A DNA stretch of 64,000 nt, from NCBI RefSeq assembly GCF_000687475.1, contig NC_057319.1:3896001-3960000 (forward strand). The letters are read 5' to 3'. The notes beneath the pieces are model-generated. The model did not search any database, was not told the origin of the DNA, and worked only from the letters and a program-made list of their open reading frames with translations. The translations under genes were made by a program, and so were the position numbers. Source of the DNA: Ustilaginoidea virens (Eukaryota > Ascomycota > Sordariomycetes > Hypocreales > Clavicipitaceae). Shown here piece by piece: positions 34,354-46,259 of this stretch (the stretch's first letter is position 1; each line of letters begins with the position of its first letter).

Positions 34354-37300
34354 TCCTTGGACAATTGATACTCGATTGACGCTCTGGCAGAGTCAATGAC
34401 GTTGACTGCATCCGCTCGCATCGCCACTTTCGCAACCTGGTGCCAAGGGGTGCTTATGCACATTCACCGTGGCTCATGTGCCCGAATTCTTGGATATACC
34501 AGACATTGAATACCAGCAGGATACGGAGTGCCCTCTAGGCGGCCATGCATTGTCCTGGAGCGCCGCCCCCTGGTAAATCTGAAGCTACGGCTACGGCTAC
34601 GGCTACGGCTACGGCGTGCGTTTGCCACGGCAAGAACGGCCCATGCGACTGGCCGGCTGCGGCTGGAAGACTTCCCTCCCCCTTCACGCTTGACTAAACT
34701 CGACTCATTCGGCTTGTCCGCATGCAAGGATACATTGTACTGGATGCGCTTGTGTCGCATCTTTCCAAGCGCGGGACCAGGCACAATAACGAACAGCCTC
34801 CAACGTGCTTCCCACATGCCAGCCGTCCACATTGGTCCGTTCGGAGTACACCTGGATTGGTGTTGGGTGCGTTATTGTCCGAATATACTTGCTCTTATGG
34901 GCCATGGCACAGTGACGTGCCATGTCCGAGGAGCAACGTACCAAGACATGGCCGCTGGAGTTGAAGCTGTGGCTTGTCAATTGTGATTCAACGTGGTTAC
35001 TCCGTACTCTGTTGGCCGCGTTAGGAACTCGCCAGAAGTTGCGCCCCGAGCCGAGCCACGCCAGCCACAGAGGTTTCCAGTCCTCATTCTTTGCTGGGGA
35101 GGCGCCGCGGTGTGCCATTGGATATGTACTAATCCATCAGCCCGGCTTGCCCTTGTCATTAGCGGCCATCTTGAGACCCCTTTACGATAGGCTGCTGGTA
35201 CCATTTGACGTGACGGTCCCTAGCATGTGTTTGGATCCCTCAGTAATAAATCTGACATCTCTACTCCATACGGAGCACCGAGGTCCTGATTTCCACACAG
35301 TACGACCCTACTTGCCGCCGGCTCACTTTGTAGGTCTTTGTAGGTCTTTGTAGGTCAGTATCCCTTGTCCGGCCCTTCCATCACCTTTCGACCCTGACCA
35401 TTTATTTGCCTCGACGAAGCAAAACACTTTCCCAAAAACCTGGCCGAGCAGCGCAAGTAAGGAAAAGTACGTTTGGCGCCCTTGTGTCGCATTGCGTCGG
35501 CGAGTTAGTCTTCCATGGCGCTTTTTAAAGACTTGAAACAGCCCAGCCGCAAGAGGCGGGAGAAGTTGTTACGGGCAAAGCTTTTTCCTAGGAGTCTGGA
35601 CGCAGTTATTACGAAACACCTACGTCAATAGCAAGGGGGCTCTCGCCAATCGCTTCCCACTCCAATGCTGGACGGGGCTTGTCATGTATACCCCATAGTG
35701 ACATCACAGCCACGCACGCGTACCTGAAACAATGCGGATGAATCTTCCCAAAGAGTCAAAGACCCTGAGACCTGAAAAGATCCAACTTGGTAACCTGGAC
35801 GGATCGGCCAGGCCCCATGCGTTGGCGCATCTTTCTTCGCGCAAGATTTCCCCCCCAGGATGGACAAGTGTCTGACTAGTCTTGTACGGAGCACGGAGTA
35901 CAAAACCCATATTTTGCCGAATCACGCACGAATGGTAATTTCCCAACGCCCTGTCAGTTTGGCAGCCAATGACGAAACGAGCTACGCAGGCCCTACCTAG
36001 GTCTTGTGAAGTCAGCCCCGTTTAGAATGGAGCGGGCTTGTGCTGGTATGTATGTATGTATGCATGTACAGTACAGACTGTTGGGACAAAAGAGTCATTG
36101 GACTTTGCCGCCCAGACTCCAGGCAAAGGGGACATTGGCTCCAAATGCTTAGATGCTTACCCTGATGGACAATACAATCCCACAACGTCGCCCCGACGGA
36201 AAGCGAAGCCAGATTTACACCCAGGCTGACTTTGAAAGCAGACGTCTTGCAATCTCTTGTACGGAGTATGCTACCCAGTGTTTGGGAGTTCCCCCGCCCC
36301 CTCCACTGCGTTCAAGACAACGATGCTCCTTGAAGGCATGGTAGTCATGGTAGTGTACCACCTGCCAACCGCCTAGTTCATCGATCCGTCGGTTGGTTTG
36401 TTTGACCTCGCTTGACAATGTTCAAACCTGTCTACCGTTTACTCGGACCCGACCCGAGACGGACATGGAGGGAGAGTCATCTCGTCTTCGCCGCCACCCC
36501 CCCGGGGCAACGTATTGTTCCTTGCAGATCTTGGGTACACCATGGAGCTCCACCAAGGAAGCCTCGGTTGTAAGCAGCTTTGAACTTCCAACAAACGTTT
36601 ATTACCGTTCGGATGCCAATCCCAGCCAGGACGAAGCTGTGTGGCGTGGTTTATTTTTTTTTATTTTTTTTTTTTTCCCAAGGCAAAATACACCAACGTC
36701 TGTCGCCGGTTGGAGTATCAGTATGGCAACCCAACAACCAACCTCGGGAGTCCAAACAAGTTGGCCGACTAATAGTAAAGGGAGGCCTACTTTGTTCTCT
36801 GGTCCTCTCCTCTCCCGTCCTAATTGATATACATACCCCCTTGGCTGGAAAGCTTACTAACAAGCCAAGTTTACTAGTCCTGGATGGTCAAGGTCGGCCC
36901 CGGTACAGGTAGTCAGCCACGGCAATAACCCTGCGGGCTGCTGCCTTCCCACAGGCCCTTGATGACTACAGTTGAGAGGTTTATACGGACGGACTCCGAA
37001 TTCGTCCTTGTTTTTAAAGTTGGCCGGCAGACTACGTATCCAGGTGTGCTGAGGTATCGTATTTGCCATCCGCTGCCGATTGGTTGGTAATAGCTATCCT
37101 GACTTGCAAACGGGCGGGGAAAAGTGGATAATAGCAATAGCATGGATGATGGCGGATCTCTGCTGTTTGCATTGCCCTTGGAAGTCGTCGTCTTGCATCG
37201 TGAAACAATCAACGGCGGAGCGCTCTCGCACGCGTTGGTGCTGGGCCGAGCTAGGGTACCTACGTCAAGATTACGACGGTCCAGTATTCGATGGGATTGA

Positions 37301-38820
37301 TGTCATGCAGTCGGAAATCCATGGTCTTATGCTAGGAGCGGTTTCTTTTTTCACACTGAACAGTATGTCAATGTCCAATTTTTGGTACAAAGACATGCCG
37401 AACTCGTAATTATTCTCTGCTGCCTTGTCCAGGTGGAATCTGCGGCACCCGATGACGTTGCAGGGCATCGGCCGCTTCATTACGAGGTACAAAGGAAAAG
37501 GTAGGTAGGTAGGTTAGTGGGCCGTTATCACGCGCTCGTGTCTTATGAGCTGCGTGTTGGCGAGAGCTTATCAACACCCAGTCTCTATTCCGGCCGATTG
37601 TTTGAGGTATATGGCGGATGCTGACGGTCTGCCTGCATTGGGACTTTTAACGGTAAAATTGTGCTTGCTCGAATGTCGGGCGGCCCCGGACCGCGGTCGT
37701 TTTGAGTTTGGGTTGGTTGGGTTTGATTTGAATTCACGGAACGGTTGTGAAACAAGGACGCCATCAAGGTCGCTGGCCAGCAAAGACGGCGGGCGGACAG
37801 AGAAGTGGACGACGACGAAGATGACGACGAAGAAGAAGAAAAAGAAGAAAGGAAAGAAGATCATGTCAATAGTCCCCCCCCTGCGGGTCGGGCCGGGAGC
37901 CGTCAATGCTGGCCAAAGTCGAATGAATCGAATCATGCATGCACGGCAGCAGACTTGGGGGCCACGAGACGAGGAGCTGCACATATTGCAAAGGGGCCCG
38001 AGCTGCGGAGCTGCGCCAGAGATGCTGCAAAAGAGAATCCTTGTTTGACGAGAAGGGTAGCGTCGGAAACGACATGGACCGAGCGAGAGAGCGGCATGGC
38101 CGCTTGAGCCTGTCAATCAACCAACCAACCAACAGCGAGCGAGCGCTGCGTAAAGGCCGAAATCCTTCGGCATCAGACTACGCGGATCCGTACAGCGTCT
38201 CGGGGGCTGCGGGTTTTTTTTTTTTTGGGGGGGGGGGGGAGGGGGAGTCTTGCAAGGCACCGCCTGCCATGCCATGCGTACGGGATGCACGCGGAAACGC
38301 ATGCGGGAGCGCGGAGAAGTTTCGGAGCAAGTGGCAGCGGCGTGGGCGGGTTGTGTTGTTCTTGTCGCGCGGCATGCGTCTCGCGTCAATGCAAACTTGC
38401 TTGACTGGCCTCGCTGCAGCTCTTCGGTGCGCGGACGCGGCGGCACCCCGTACCTGTTCAGCTCGACAGGCATCATCGCATACATCATGGGTTGGAAACC
38501 TGTCCTCTCCAGCGGGGGGGGGGGGGGCGGCGGATGCTTCCGCCAACGAAGGCTGCAGCAAGCGCCCCGTGGCCGTGGCCCCTTTGGCGAGTCGTCCGTC
38601 CCCTTTGTCGGGGTTGTGAGCGTCAGAAAACAAGCAAGGCGGAGCGAGGTGGGAGCGGAGCGGCCATTGCTAACCGAGGGGCGCAGTTCTCGAGGGTTTC
38701 TGAACCTGACAAACAAACGGTCGCCAAACCACTTGCCGTCCGTGCTCCCCAGGAACAAAGATCCAGAACGAGAAAGGGGGGGGGGGGGGGGGGGGAAATA
38801 AAAAAAAATAAAAAATAAAA

Positions 38821-38821
<1 letters not shown>

Positions 38822-38872
<51 letters not shown>

Positions 38873-38875
38873 AAA
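38822..38875 (+). repeat. (GAAA)n microsatellite
   Basis: About thirteen GAAA units, preceded by a G run (from about 38777) and A/T-rich sequence. Confidence 0.85.
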
Positions 38876-39039
38876 GGGGGTGGGGAAGGGGGTGCAAGGA
38901 GAAAAGAAGCATCATAAAAGTGCTCGGCCCTGGTCCCTGACGACCGTCCTTGACTCGCTGGACTCGACTCCAACTAGATTGCTAATGAAACGCTGGTTTG
39001 GGTGGGACCCAAGACTATCAGGATTTCAGCGTGTCAGCA

Positions 39040-39220
39040 AACAAAGCAAAAGCAAAAGCAAAGGCAAGAGCAAAAGCCAACCAGATCTGCAGGCATGAAG
39101 CGTGAAGCATGAAGCGTGAAGCGTGAAGCGTGAAGCGTGAAGCATGAAGCATAACCGGGCATGACCGGGCATAACCGGGCATAACCGGGCATAACCAAGC
39201 ATAACCAAGCGCAACCGTGG
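39040..39220 (+). repeat. Minisatellite cluster
   Basis: Three adjoining arrays: AGCAAA units (about 39043-39080), a 9-base GTGAAGCGT/CATGAAGC array (about 39095-39151), and a 10-base CATAACCGGG/CATAACCAAG array (about 39151-39213). The flanks are single copy. Confidence 0.8.
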
Positions 39221-39911
39221 TTGGCAGCACTTGCGAAAGGCAAAGGGGCTTTGGCCGCCAAGCCTTGGAGCCACGGAATCGCGCGATTGACGCCAACGAC
39301 TCCGTCCCGAGCATCGCTCCAAGAGTCCAAGGGGCTGCCTTGTCCCGCCCGCCCTTGGCTCGCACTTGAAGCTTCCTAAAATTCCGCCGAACCCTGACCC
39401 ATGCATTGCATGGCTGGCTGAAGCCTGAGAGCGAGCAGACGGGACGGGTCTGGTGGTTTCTAACCCTCTGTTCGGACGCGCCACCGCGGTTTGCAAGATG
39501 ATGATGGCCCTGCGCTGCAGAACAAGATGCAACGAGACTCCGTCTGCGGGCCGGCCGCAGGCTTCGCCACGCCCTGCTTCATACTCCAGACTTCTCTAGT
39601 CCGTACAGAGCATCTAGACTGTATCCGACGTCCGTGTCTAACCCCCCTGTAGTCGAAGCCGTGCTGTGTTTTTTTTTTTTTTTTTTTTGTTTCTAATCTT
39701 GTGCTGCCTTGTTTTCAGCCATTTCCCGCCCGCCCCTTATTATTCTCGGCAAAGTTTCCCACCATCGTCAGCTTGTCTTGGACTTGTCTCTCTAGCGCCT
39801 GCGCAACACTCTTCCCCCCCGCCCTCCTTCCTAAACCCCCCCCCGTCAGTGACCCGCGAATCTTGGAGATGCGAGGACGCCAAGACGCAGGAACCATTTG
39901 CGCAGCCGGGA

Positions 39912-39971
39912 GTGGCGTGGCGTGGCGTGGCGTGGCGTGGCGTGGCGTGGCGTGGCGTGGCGTGGCGTGGC
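39912..39971 (+). repeat. (GTGGC)n pentamer array
   Basis: Twelve uninterrupted copies of GTGGC. Confidence 0.9.
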
Positions 39972-40018
39972 CGCCCGTGTCTGAAAGCTGGGCCACACGA
40001 CATGATGGACCATAACAC

Positions 40019-40049
40019 CAAGTCGCCGACCATTTCTTTCGGCGACTTG
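40019..40049. other. Perfect 11-bp inverted repeat (hairpin)
   Basis: CAAGTCGCCGA at 40019-40029 is the reverse complement of TCGGCGACTTG at 40039-40049, with a 9-base loop. No gene is beside it. Confidence 0.8.
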
Positions 40050-40315
40050 ACAGCCGCCATGGCATGCATCGCCCCAAGTATCACAAAGGCCCAGCCTCAT
40101 TGTCGCCCATGGCCCGTCCGCCCAGGGCAGAGCGAAGGGATGATCCCCCCCCCCCCCCCCCCCCTTCCCCCCGGCCGGGCCTCCATCTACGGGCCTGCAG
40201 CGGTGCCTTTCTGCTCACTGCACATGGGCGCTTTCGTGACCTCATCGACCGGCTGCATCAGTCAGTCACAAGACGGGCAGGCAGGTGGTGCTCCGAAAAA
40301 ACCTCGCACAAAGCA

Positions 40316-40366
40316 CGCACCGCACCGCACCGCACCGCACCGCACCGCACCGCACACGTCCGCGGT
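40316..40366 (+). repeat. (CACCG)n pentamer array
   Basis: About nine copies of a CGCAC/CACCG pentamer, 350 bp from the GTGGC array. Confidence 0.85.
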
Positions 40367-41162
40367 AGAGCAGCCGTGCGGTGTCACGGTTGTACCGAGG
40401 GGCGCGCGAGCCCAGGCTGAACCTTCATGTCAGAAGAGGCCGAGACAAGGTGGGTTGGTTGGTTGTGCACCTTTGGGCCGCCCGCCGCCCGCCGAGTTCA
40501 GATCCAGGCTTTGGACCCGTCCGTCATCTGCTCCGTTGGCCAGGTGAGACTTGCAGCTATCGGGTTCGCAACTGTGCCGACGGGCGGAGCGCAGAGCACG
40601 GAGTACATGTGTGTGTGCACGGAGTACGGCTGGCGTTGCCGCATGCAGCACCGCCAGTTTCCGCCGTTGGCGCACAGGGAGAAGCCTTGGGAGGAGGGTC
40701 GGAGGGGATGCCTGCCCTGTTGAGTCTTGACATGCGTTTCGTCGCGTTTCGCTGCGTTTCGTTTCGTTGTTGGCCCCGACGACACGTTTGGACGGCTTCA
40801 CCGCGATGTGCTCCTCCCTCACCCGGCCGGCGCGTAGATGAAGAGCTTTCGGCACCATGACGGCGATTCGTGTCAAGGGAAGGAAAAGAGAAGGAAAGAA
40901 AAGACAAGAACGAGGAGCAGGGAAAAGGAGCGAGGAAAAAGAACAAGAAATAAAAGAGTACGTGAAGCAGGTTGTATGTATTAAGAGCAACAGCATCCTC
41001 GTCAACCCCCGCCCGACTTGACCATCACCTCCCTCACAGTAGATGCATGATGCCTCCCGCTGCCGCCGCCGCCTTGCAGCACCGGCAGCACCGGCAGCAC
41101 CGGCAGCACCGGCAGCACCGGCAGCACCGGCGGCGCCGGCGGCACCGCGCCAAGTCCCGAGC

Positions 41163-41748
41163 TTACGCGCTCGTGGCAAAGTAGTAATTCTCCCACAGAT
41201 ACTCGTAGTCCTCCACGATGCCCGCCACGAAAGCCGGCATCCTGCGCCTCACGCCGCGCACCACGCCGCGCGTGAGGCCGTGGTAGAAGGCGCCGCGCAT
41301 GGCCCACCACGCCATCCCCCAGCCGCGCCTGTTCCACTCGTCGCGCTCGAGCGCCGTGGTCGTGAGGCTCGCGTCGCGCAGCTGGCGCGCGGCGCACTCG
41401 GCCGCCAGCCCGGCCAGCCACGGCGTCCACGACGTCTTGCCGCGGCTGCGCGCCAGGGCCACGGCGTAGACGAGCGGCGCCAGGATGTGCAGCACCTCGG
41501 CGGCGCGCGACCCGCCGCGCAGCCGGTTGAGCAGCCGGCCCGCGGGCCTGATGTCGTCGGCGGTGAGGACCCGGCCCAGCAGGTACGACGAGATGTCGCC
41601 CGGGTCGGGCAGGCAGGGGAGCCGCGAGCCGGTGCGCGGCATCGCCCACTCGCGCTGGTGCGGCTGCGGCGCGCAGAGGAGCCTCGGCATGCCGTTGCCC
41701 TGGCCCCGCGTCTCCTCCTCCTCCTCCTCCTCCTCCTGCTTCTTCTCC

Positions 41749-41791
<43 letters not shown>

Positions 41792-42479
41792 GGTCTTGCT
41801 GCTGCTCCTCCGCCTCCGGCACGGCCTCCCGCTCAGGGAGCGCCGGCGTGACCAGCGGCCTCGACCGCGTCACCAGCAGCAGCAGCACCCGGCACGCCGC
41901 CTTGACGGCCTCGATGGCCACCACGGCCCTCCACCGCGCGCGCTCGCCGCCCCTGCGCTTCGCCACCATCTCGCACACCAGCTCCGTGTACACGACCATC
42001 TGCAGCACCATGGCCACCCGGCGGTACAGCCTGCTGCGCTGCGCCCAGAAGCGCGTGTACCGCGCGTGCGCGGAGCGCGCCGCCCCGGTTCCCGTTACCG
42101 GTCCCGGCATCGGCTGCCCGGGCGGCTGCCGGGCCGCCGGCCTGGCCAGCAGCGCGTCGTGGTACAGCGACAGCAGCTGCACGCCCGAGTGCACCGACTC
42201 GGAGGCGATTTCGGCGTCGCGGAAGCGGCCTGCCCGGGAGGCTTTGCGTCAGCCAGAAACAAGCCAGCATTTGCCCGCTCTTGTGTCGCAGCGGATATTG
42301 GGGGGGGGGGAAGTATCAAGCAGGGCCGGCGACTCACCGGGAATCATGTACGTCAGGCTGCGCAGCGCGCTCTCCAACTGGCCGACCTGGCTGGCGTTGC
42401 GGGTGATGAAGTCGTCGTACAGGGCCAGCCAGCGCGGCGGGCTCCAGCCGCGCGGCTTGCCGGGCGGAGCGACCGACAT
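41163..42479 (-). CDS. pex16: Peroxisomal membrane protein PEX16
   Basis: Exons 42479-42338 and 42229-41163 on the minus strand (GTGAGT...GGCAG intron, phase 1) encode 402 residues. PEX16 is an integral peroxisomal/ER membrane protein needed for insertion of peroxisomal membrane proteins and for peroxisome formation. Family motifs: the N-terminal YDDFITRNASQVGQLESALR segment, SLTYMIPGRFRDAEIASESV across the splice site, SGVQLLSLYHD, then a hydrophobic helix (MVLQMVVYTELVCEMVA), a region with LVTRSRPL, and the C-terminal WAMRGAFYHGLTRG and FVAGIVEDYEYLWENYYFATSA. A strongly acidic insert of Asp and Glu runs lies at about residues 185-222 where length varies in the family. The gene is extremely G+C-rich. 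A tandem CGGCAGCAC array (about 41083-41140) lies just 3' of the stop. Confidence 0.93.
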
Positions 42480-43086
42480 GGCAGCTGGGGGCGGGAGAGT
42501 CTAGTCGGTGTTGGTGTTGGTTTCGGTGTCGGCGGGGGCGTCCGGGCTGGCGGGGGGGTTTTTTTTTTTTTTTTTTTCTTTTGGCGCGGGAGGCAAAACG
42601 AGGTTTTTGTGGTGGTTGCTGATGATGATGGATGGAAGGATGGGGTGGGTGTTGCTGGCTCTCGGGGCCGAGGTAGAAATGGTATTGGGGCCCCACTCTC
42701 GCCGTCCGCGTTTCTGCCTACCCTGGGGAGAAAGAGGGTCTTGCCAACGCGGACATGGACAGCGACGGATGCGAACAGCAGCTCAACACCGCGGCGGCAT
42801 TGGTGGGAATGCGGAAAAAATGGTGCGCCTGTCGTCGGGGGGCATCCATCTGGTCACGGTAACCGACTTGGCTCGCACACACGGGCGCCCTGGCTTTTTG
42901 CCTACAAAGGCTGGTATAGTACATTTTGATCCCGCAGATGCCGCCAACTAGATGCATTGAACGATTCCAACGCCACGGCTCAATGTTACAGCGAGAGCTC
43001 CCCAACCCCCAACTCCTCGAAAACATGGTTCCCATCATCCCCCCGTCCACCCCGTCATCCCGTCATCCCGTCATCCCATCACCCCG
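42480..43086. other. Spacer between two minus-strand genes
   Basis: About 600 bases: the promoter side of PEX16, with a T run at about 42560-42578, and the 3' flank of the NirA-like gene, with GTCATCCC tandem units at about 43055-43105 that run into its last codons. No gene seen. Confidence 0.5.
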
Positions 43087-44573
43087 TCATCCCATCCCCC
43101 CGTCATCCAACGCCCCAAAGGCCCCCATGGCCAGAGACGCCTCCCCCGGCCCCAGCAGCGCAAACCCCGCATCCGCCAACTGCGTCCCCGTCGGCAGCAT
43201 CGGCCGGCCCTGCATGGGAAACGGCCAGAAGAGCGGGTTCTCCATCGTCTCGGCCGTCTTCTCCACCAGCCGCGCCTCGCCCTTGACCGCGATCCGGTTG
43301 CCCGAGCCCCAGTCGCAGATAAAGTCCTGCACGCCGACGTTGGGCGCGAAGAAGTTGAGGCTGCTCGTGTACGGCCGCACCAGCCGCTCGTAGTCCTCGG
43401 GCGCCAGGTCGTGCCCCTCAAAGTCGACGTCAATGTTCCACTTCCTCGCCAGGTGGCCCAGGATGTGGAGCGCCTGCTCCGCAAAGTGGTGGCAGGGCGC
43501 CATTTCCGCCAGGTCGGCGATGCCGCGCTTCAGCGCCGCCATGACCCTGGGGTTGGTCTTGACCACCTGCTCAATGTCGGCCGGCTGCGCGTCCCCGGAG
43601 CCGACGAGGTCGCTGGTGGAGGCCCCAATGGCCAGGTGCATGATGGACGACGTAAGGACAAAGTACGGCACAAAGGACGGTGTTCGCCGGAGCGTGTACA
43701 GCTGCGAGTACGACGTCAGGAGCCCCTGGATGGCGTCGGCGGCTTGGCTGCAGACGTCTTTGGGGACAATCTTGGACCCGATGATGCGCAGCTTGATCAG
43801 GGGGCGGAAGAGGAGCAGGATGGCAAAGTGGTAGTACATGCTGCGTTTGATGCTGCTGTTAGCCAGACGGCCTTTTGCCGACTCTTTTCGAAATGCAAAA
43901 GAAGAAGAAGAAGAAGAAGAAGAAGAAGAAGAAGAAGAAGAACAAGAAGAAGAAGAAGAAGAGGAGAGGCCCGCGGATAGATGCACAACGTACTGGGCAA
44001 AAAGCACGGCAGGCGTAAAGTTGTGGCCCAAGCGCAAGGCTTCCGGTATTCGATCATACCAGTTCAGATACTGCGTGTACACTTTGAGCAGCTCCTTCGA
44101 CGTCAACGGCTTGCCTGGCGAGTGCAGCATGTAGAGCGATTGGTGCACAAGTTCGCTCAGCTCGCAGAAGCACTTGTACACAGACCGTACGTTCGAAAGC
44201 TGTTCGCAGGATCGTTGAAGCGGCGCCCCTGCATGCAACATGTCAGTCACCGAGTCGCACCATGAAAAAGCTGCCCGGACAGCAATACGGGGGGGGGGGG
44301 GCGTGTGGCATTTCAACGCACCATCATCGGTGTAGGGAACCCAAAGAGACGCTTCGATGTTCCCAATGATACCAGGCTTGGGGGGTAGGCGTGGGAAGCA
44401 GGAACACTGTGGCAACGACCCGGTTGCGAGTGACCAGGCGCTGGCCAAGGGGTACGAACATCTGATTAGCATCCACGCGCAAAAAGTCATCAGCCGGGCA
44501 TCAAGAGGGGGAGATGAGACAAAGAGAGAGGAAAGAAGCGACGAGAAGACGAGGGGAAGGGGGAAAAAAAAAG

Positions 44574-44604
<31 letters not shown>

Positions 44605-46259
44605 CCTTACTGATCGAGCGCAAAAGCTCCCCAAAACGTTGCCGACTGCACCGCCAGCTCGTTTTCGTTCAAGCCTTCCCCAATGTGATGCAGCCCCATC
44701 TCGACTGCCAGTCGGATGCTCTGTCCGGCATAGTACCAGCTTTCCGAGTCTCGGCCGCAGCTCGCTTCTCGTATCGACATGATGCCCAGGGCCTGGATGG
44801 TGGTCAGGTTGTGGTGCGACTCCTCCTGGTTGAACAGGCGCTGCGACTCCTTGAAGAAGTGATCGCCCGACGTGTACGGGTCGTTGGGGTTCTCCCTCGT
44901 CGTGGGCTGGGTCGAGAACCGGCAGCCGAGGGCGAGGAGAGCATTGACCAGGATCGGGGAGCAGTAGCGCTGCCGTCCGTCGCGAAAGTCTTGCAGAAAG
45001 TGCTCCTTGCTCAGCGACGCAAACGTGGGGTACTCCCAGCAAAAGTACAGCGCCAGCAGGTGCTGGACGAGATGGATGTCGCCGGTGATGCCGGTCCACG
45101 TCCGCGGGGGCATCTTCATTGCCGGCTCGTGCATGTGAGACAGGACCTGCTCCAGCCCGCGGTACTTTGGCCCGTCAGCACCGTCGGATGCCTTGTCGGC
45201 GGTCATGCTCTCGGCCCAGACAGCCACCCGCGACTGAGGCGGGCCAGGCAAATCCGAGGTCCACGCCATCAGATCCGGGAACGAGTCGCTTCTTGCCGAC
45301 TCGGCCTGGCCCAGGTTCCACGACCTGTTCTGCTGCATGTCGCCCGGCAGACTGTGCTGCTGAGCCGCGGCCGGCTCGACTCCCAAGCCCAGCTGGGACA
45401 GCTGTGCCGCTCCGGCTGACAAGACCGACATTCCGGCTTGGAATCCCGCCAGAGAGTCCGCGCCCTCTTCGGCAATGAGGTCGGAATCGTTGGACTGCAG
45501 AAAGTTGGACGGCAAGGACGCGCCGCCTTGGGCCGGCATGCAGACCGTCAGCCATTCCGATATGCTCTCCACGGACTGGCCTCGGCGCAAGCGGCGCAGT
45601 ACTTGTTCCCAAAGGTCTGGCCGGATGAGGGCGGAAAAGACCTGGTCGCTGGATCGCTGGTGCTGGCGAAGGCTTTCGATCTCGGTCCGGAGGTTTTCCT
45701 TGGACTGTCGAACGGGGATCTCGTACACGCATTCGACTTCTCGTTGGGTTTTGCAGCGTCCGCATGGCTGTAGGCCATCGCACTGTGGGCAAAAAGAAAA
45801 AACGAAAAAAAAAAAAAAAAAAGACAGGGCGGGCTGGGTTAGCATGGGGCCATGCCTTTTGTCGTAAACGTTTTGGGGGGCAAGCGGGTAGGTTTTGGCG
45901 GCCAAGGGAGCCGCAAAACAAGGGAGCAGAGAAGCAAAGAAGCAAAGAAGCAGGCGCGAAGGATGGATGGCCAATACCTTTGCGCGTTTCTTGCGACACT
46001 CGGTACAAGCATTGGGCGTCACCACTCCGAGTCCTCTCCTCCGCTTCGAGTTTTGCGCATTGCTCGTCGTCTGCTTGGACGAGGCAGAGGAAGTCGTGGC
46101 GGGCGTCGATTCATTCTTCTTCAGGGCAAGCTGCGTGCCCGTGCCCGTGCCCGTGCCTGTGCCTGTGCCCTGCGGCGTGTTGCCCGTACTCGGCTGACTC
46201 GGCCCGGAGGGAGTTTGACTGCTGCTATCTCTTTCCATGGCTTCGATGCGATAACGCAT
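43087..46259 (-). CDS. NirA/NIT4-like Zn2Cys6 transcription factor
   Basis: Five exons on the minus strand: 46259-45978, 45782-44611, 44440-44322, 44228-43994 and 43840-43087 (853 residues; 846 if the ATG at 46238 is used). The zinc cluster crosses the first splice site: NACTECRKKRAK in exon 1, CDGLQPCGRCKTQREVEC in exon 2. The first intron (195 bases) has no stop in frame and would be wrongly read through. The fungal-specific transcription factor domain follows (WGAFALDHAWSLATGSLPQC, IEASLWVPYTDDG, MYYHFAILLLFRPLIKLRI, TLRRTPSFVPYFVLTSSIMH), all of which match proteins annotated as NirA-like nitrogen-assimilation regulators. Exons 4 and 5 join FAH|MYYHF; the intron between them contains a pure (TTC)n array. 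Whether it truly controls nitrate use is not shown by sequence. Confidence 0.88.
43897..43962 (+). repeat. (AAG)n microsatellite inside an intron
   Basis: About twenty AAG units in the fourth intron (43993-43841) of the NirA-like gene. Without splicing it would read as a poly-Ser run. Confidence 0.85.

Larger units (their letters stand above)
34159..41162. other. Gene-poor region between the Copia element and PEX16
   Basis: 7 kb without a recognisable gene on either strand. It holds a second copy of the 18-bp palindrome (34336-34353), further TACGGAGTA copies (near 34513, 34833, 35000, 35265, 35885, 36257, 40592 and 40620), a GGCTAC hexamer array (34582-34616), G and T homopolymers, a GAAA array, two minisatellites at 39.05-39.22 kb, two pentamer arrays and a hairpin. 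Frames such as 39666-40547 are translations of these repeats. Unannotated non-coding RNA genes cannot be excluded. Confidence 0.55.

Noticed and set aside
39666..40547. 293-codon open frame
   Set aside because: It crosses a T run, two pentamer arrays and C runs; the predicted protein is repeat-derived.
43860..43990. Poly-Ser segment in the NirA-like protein
   Set aside because: GT and AG signals around it join FAH to MYYHF, as in homologues; the Ser run is intronic.
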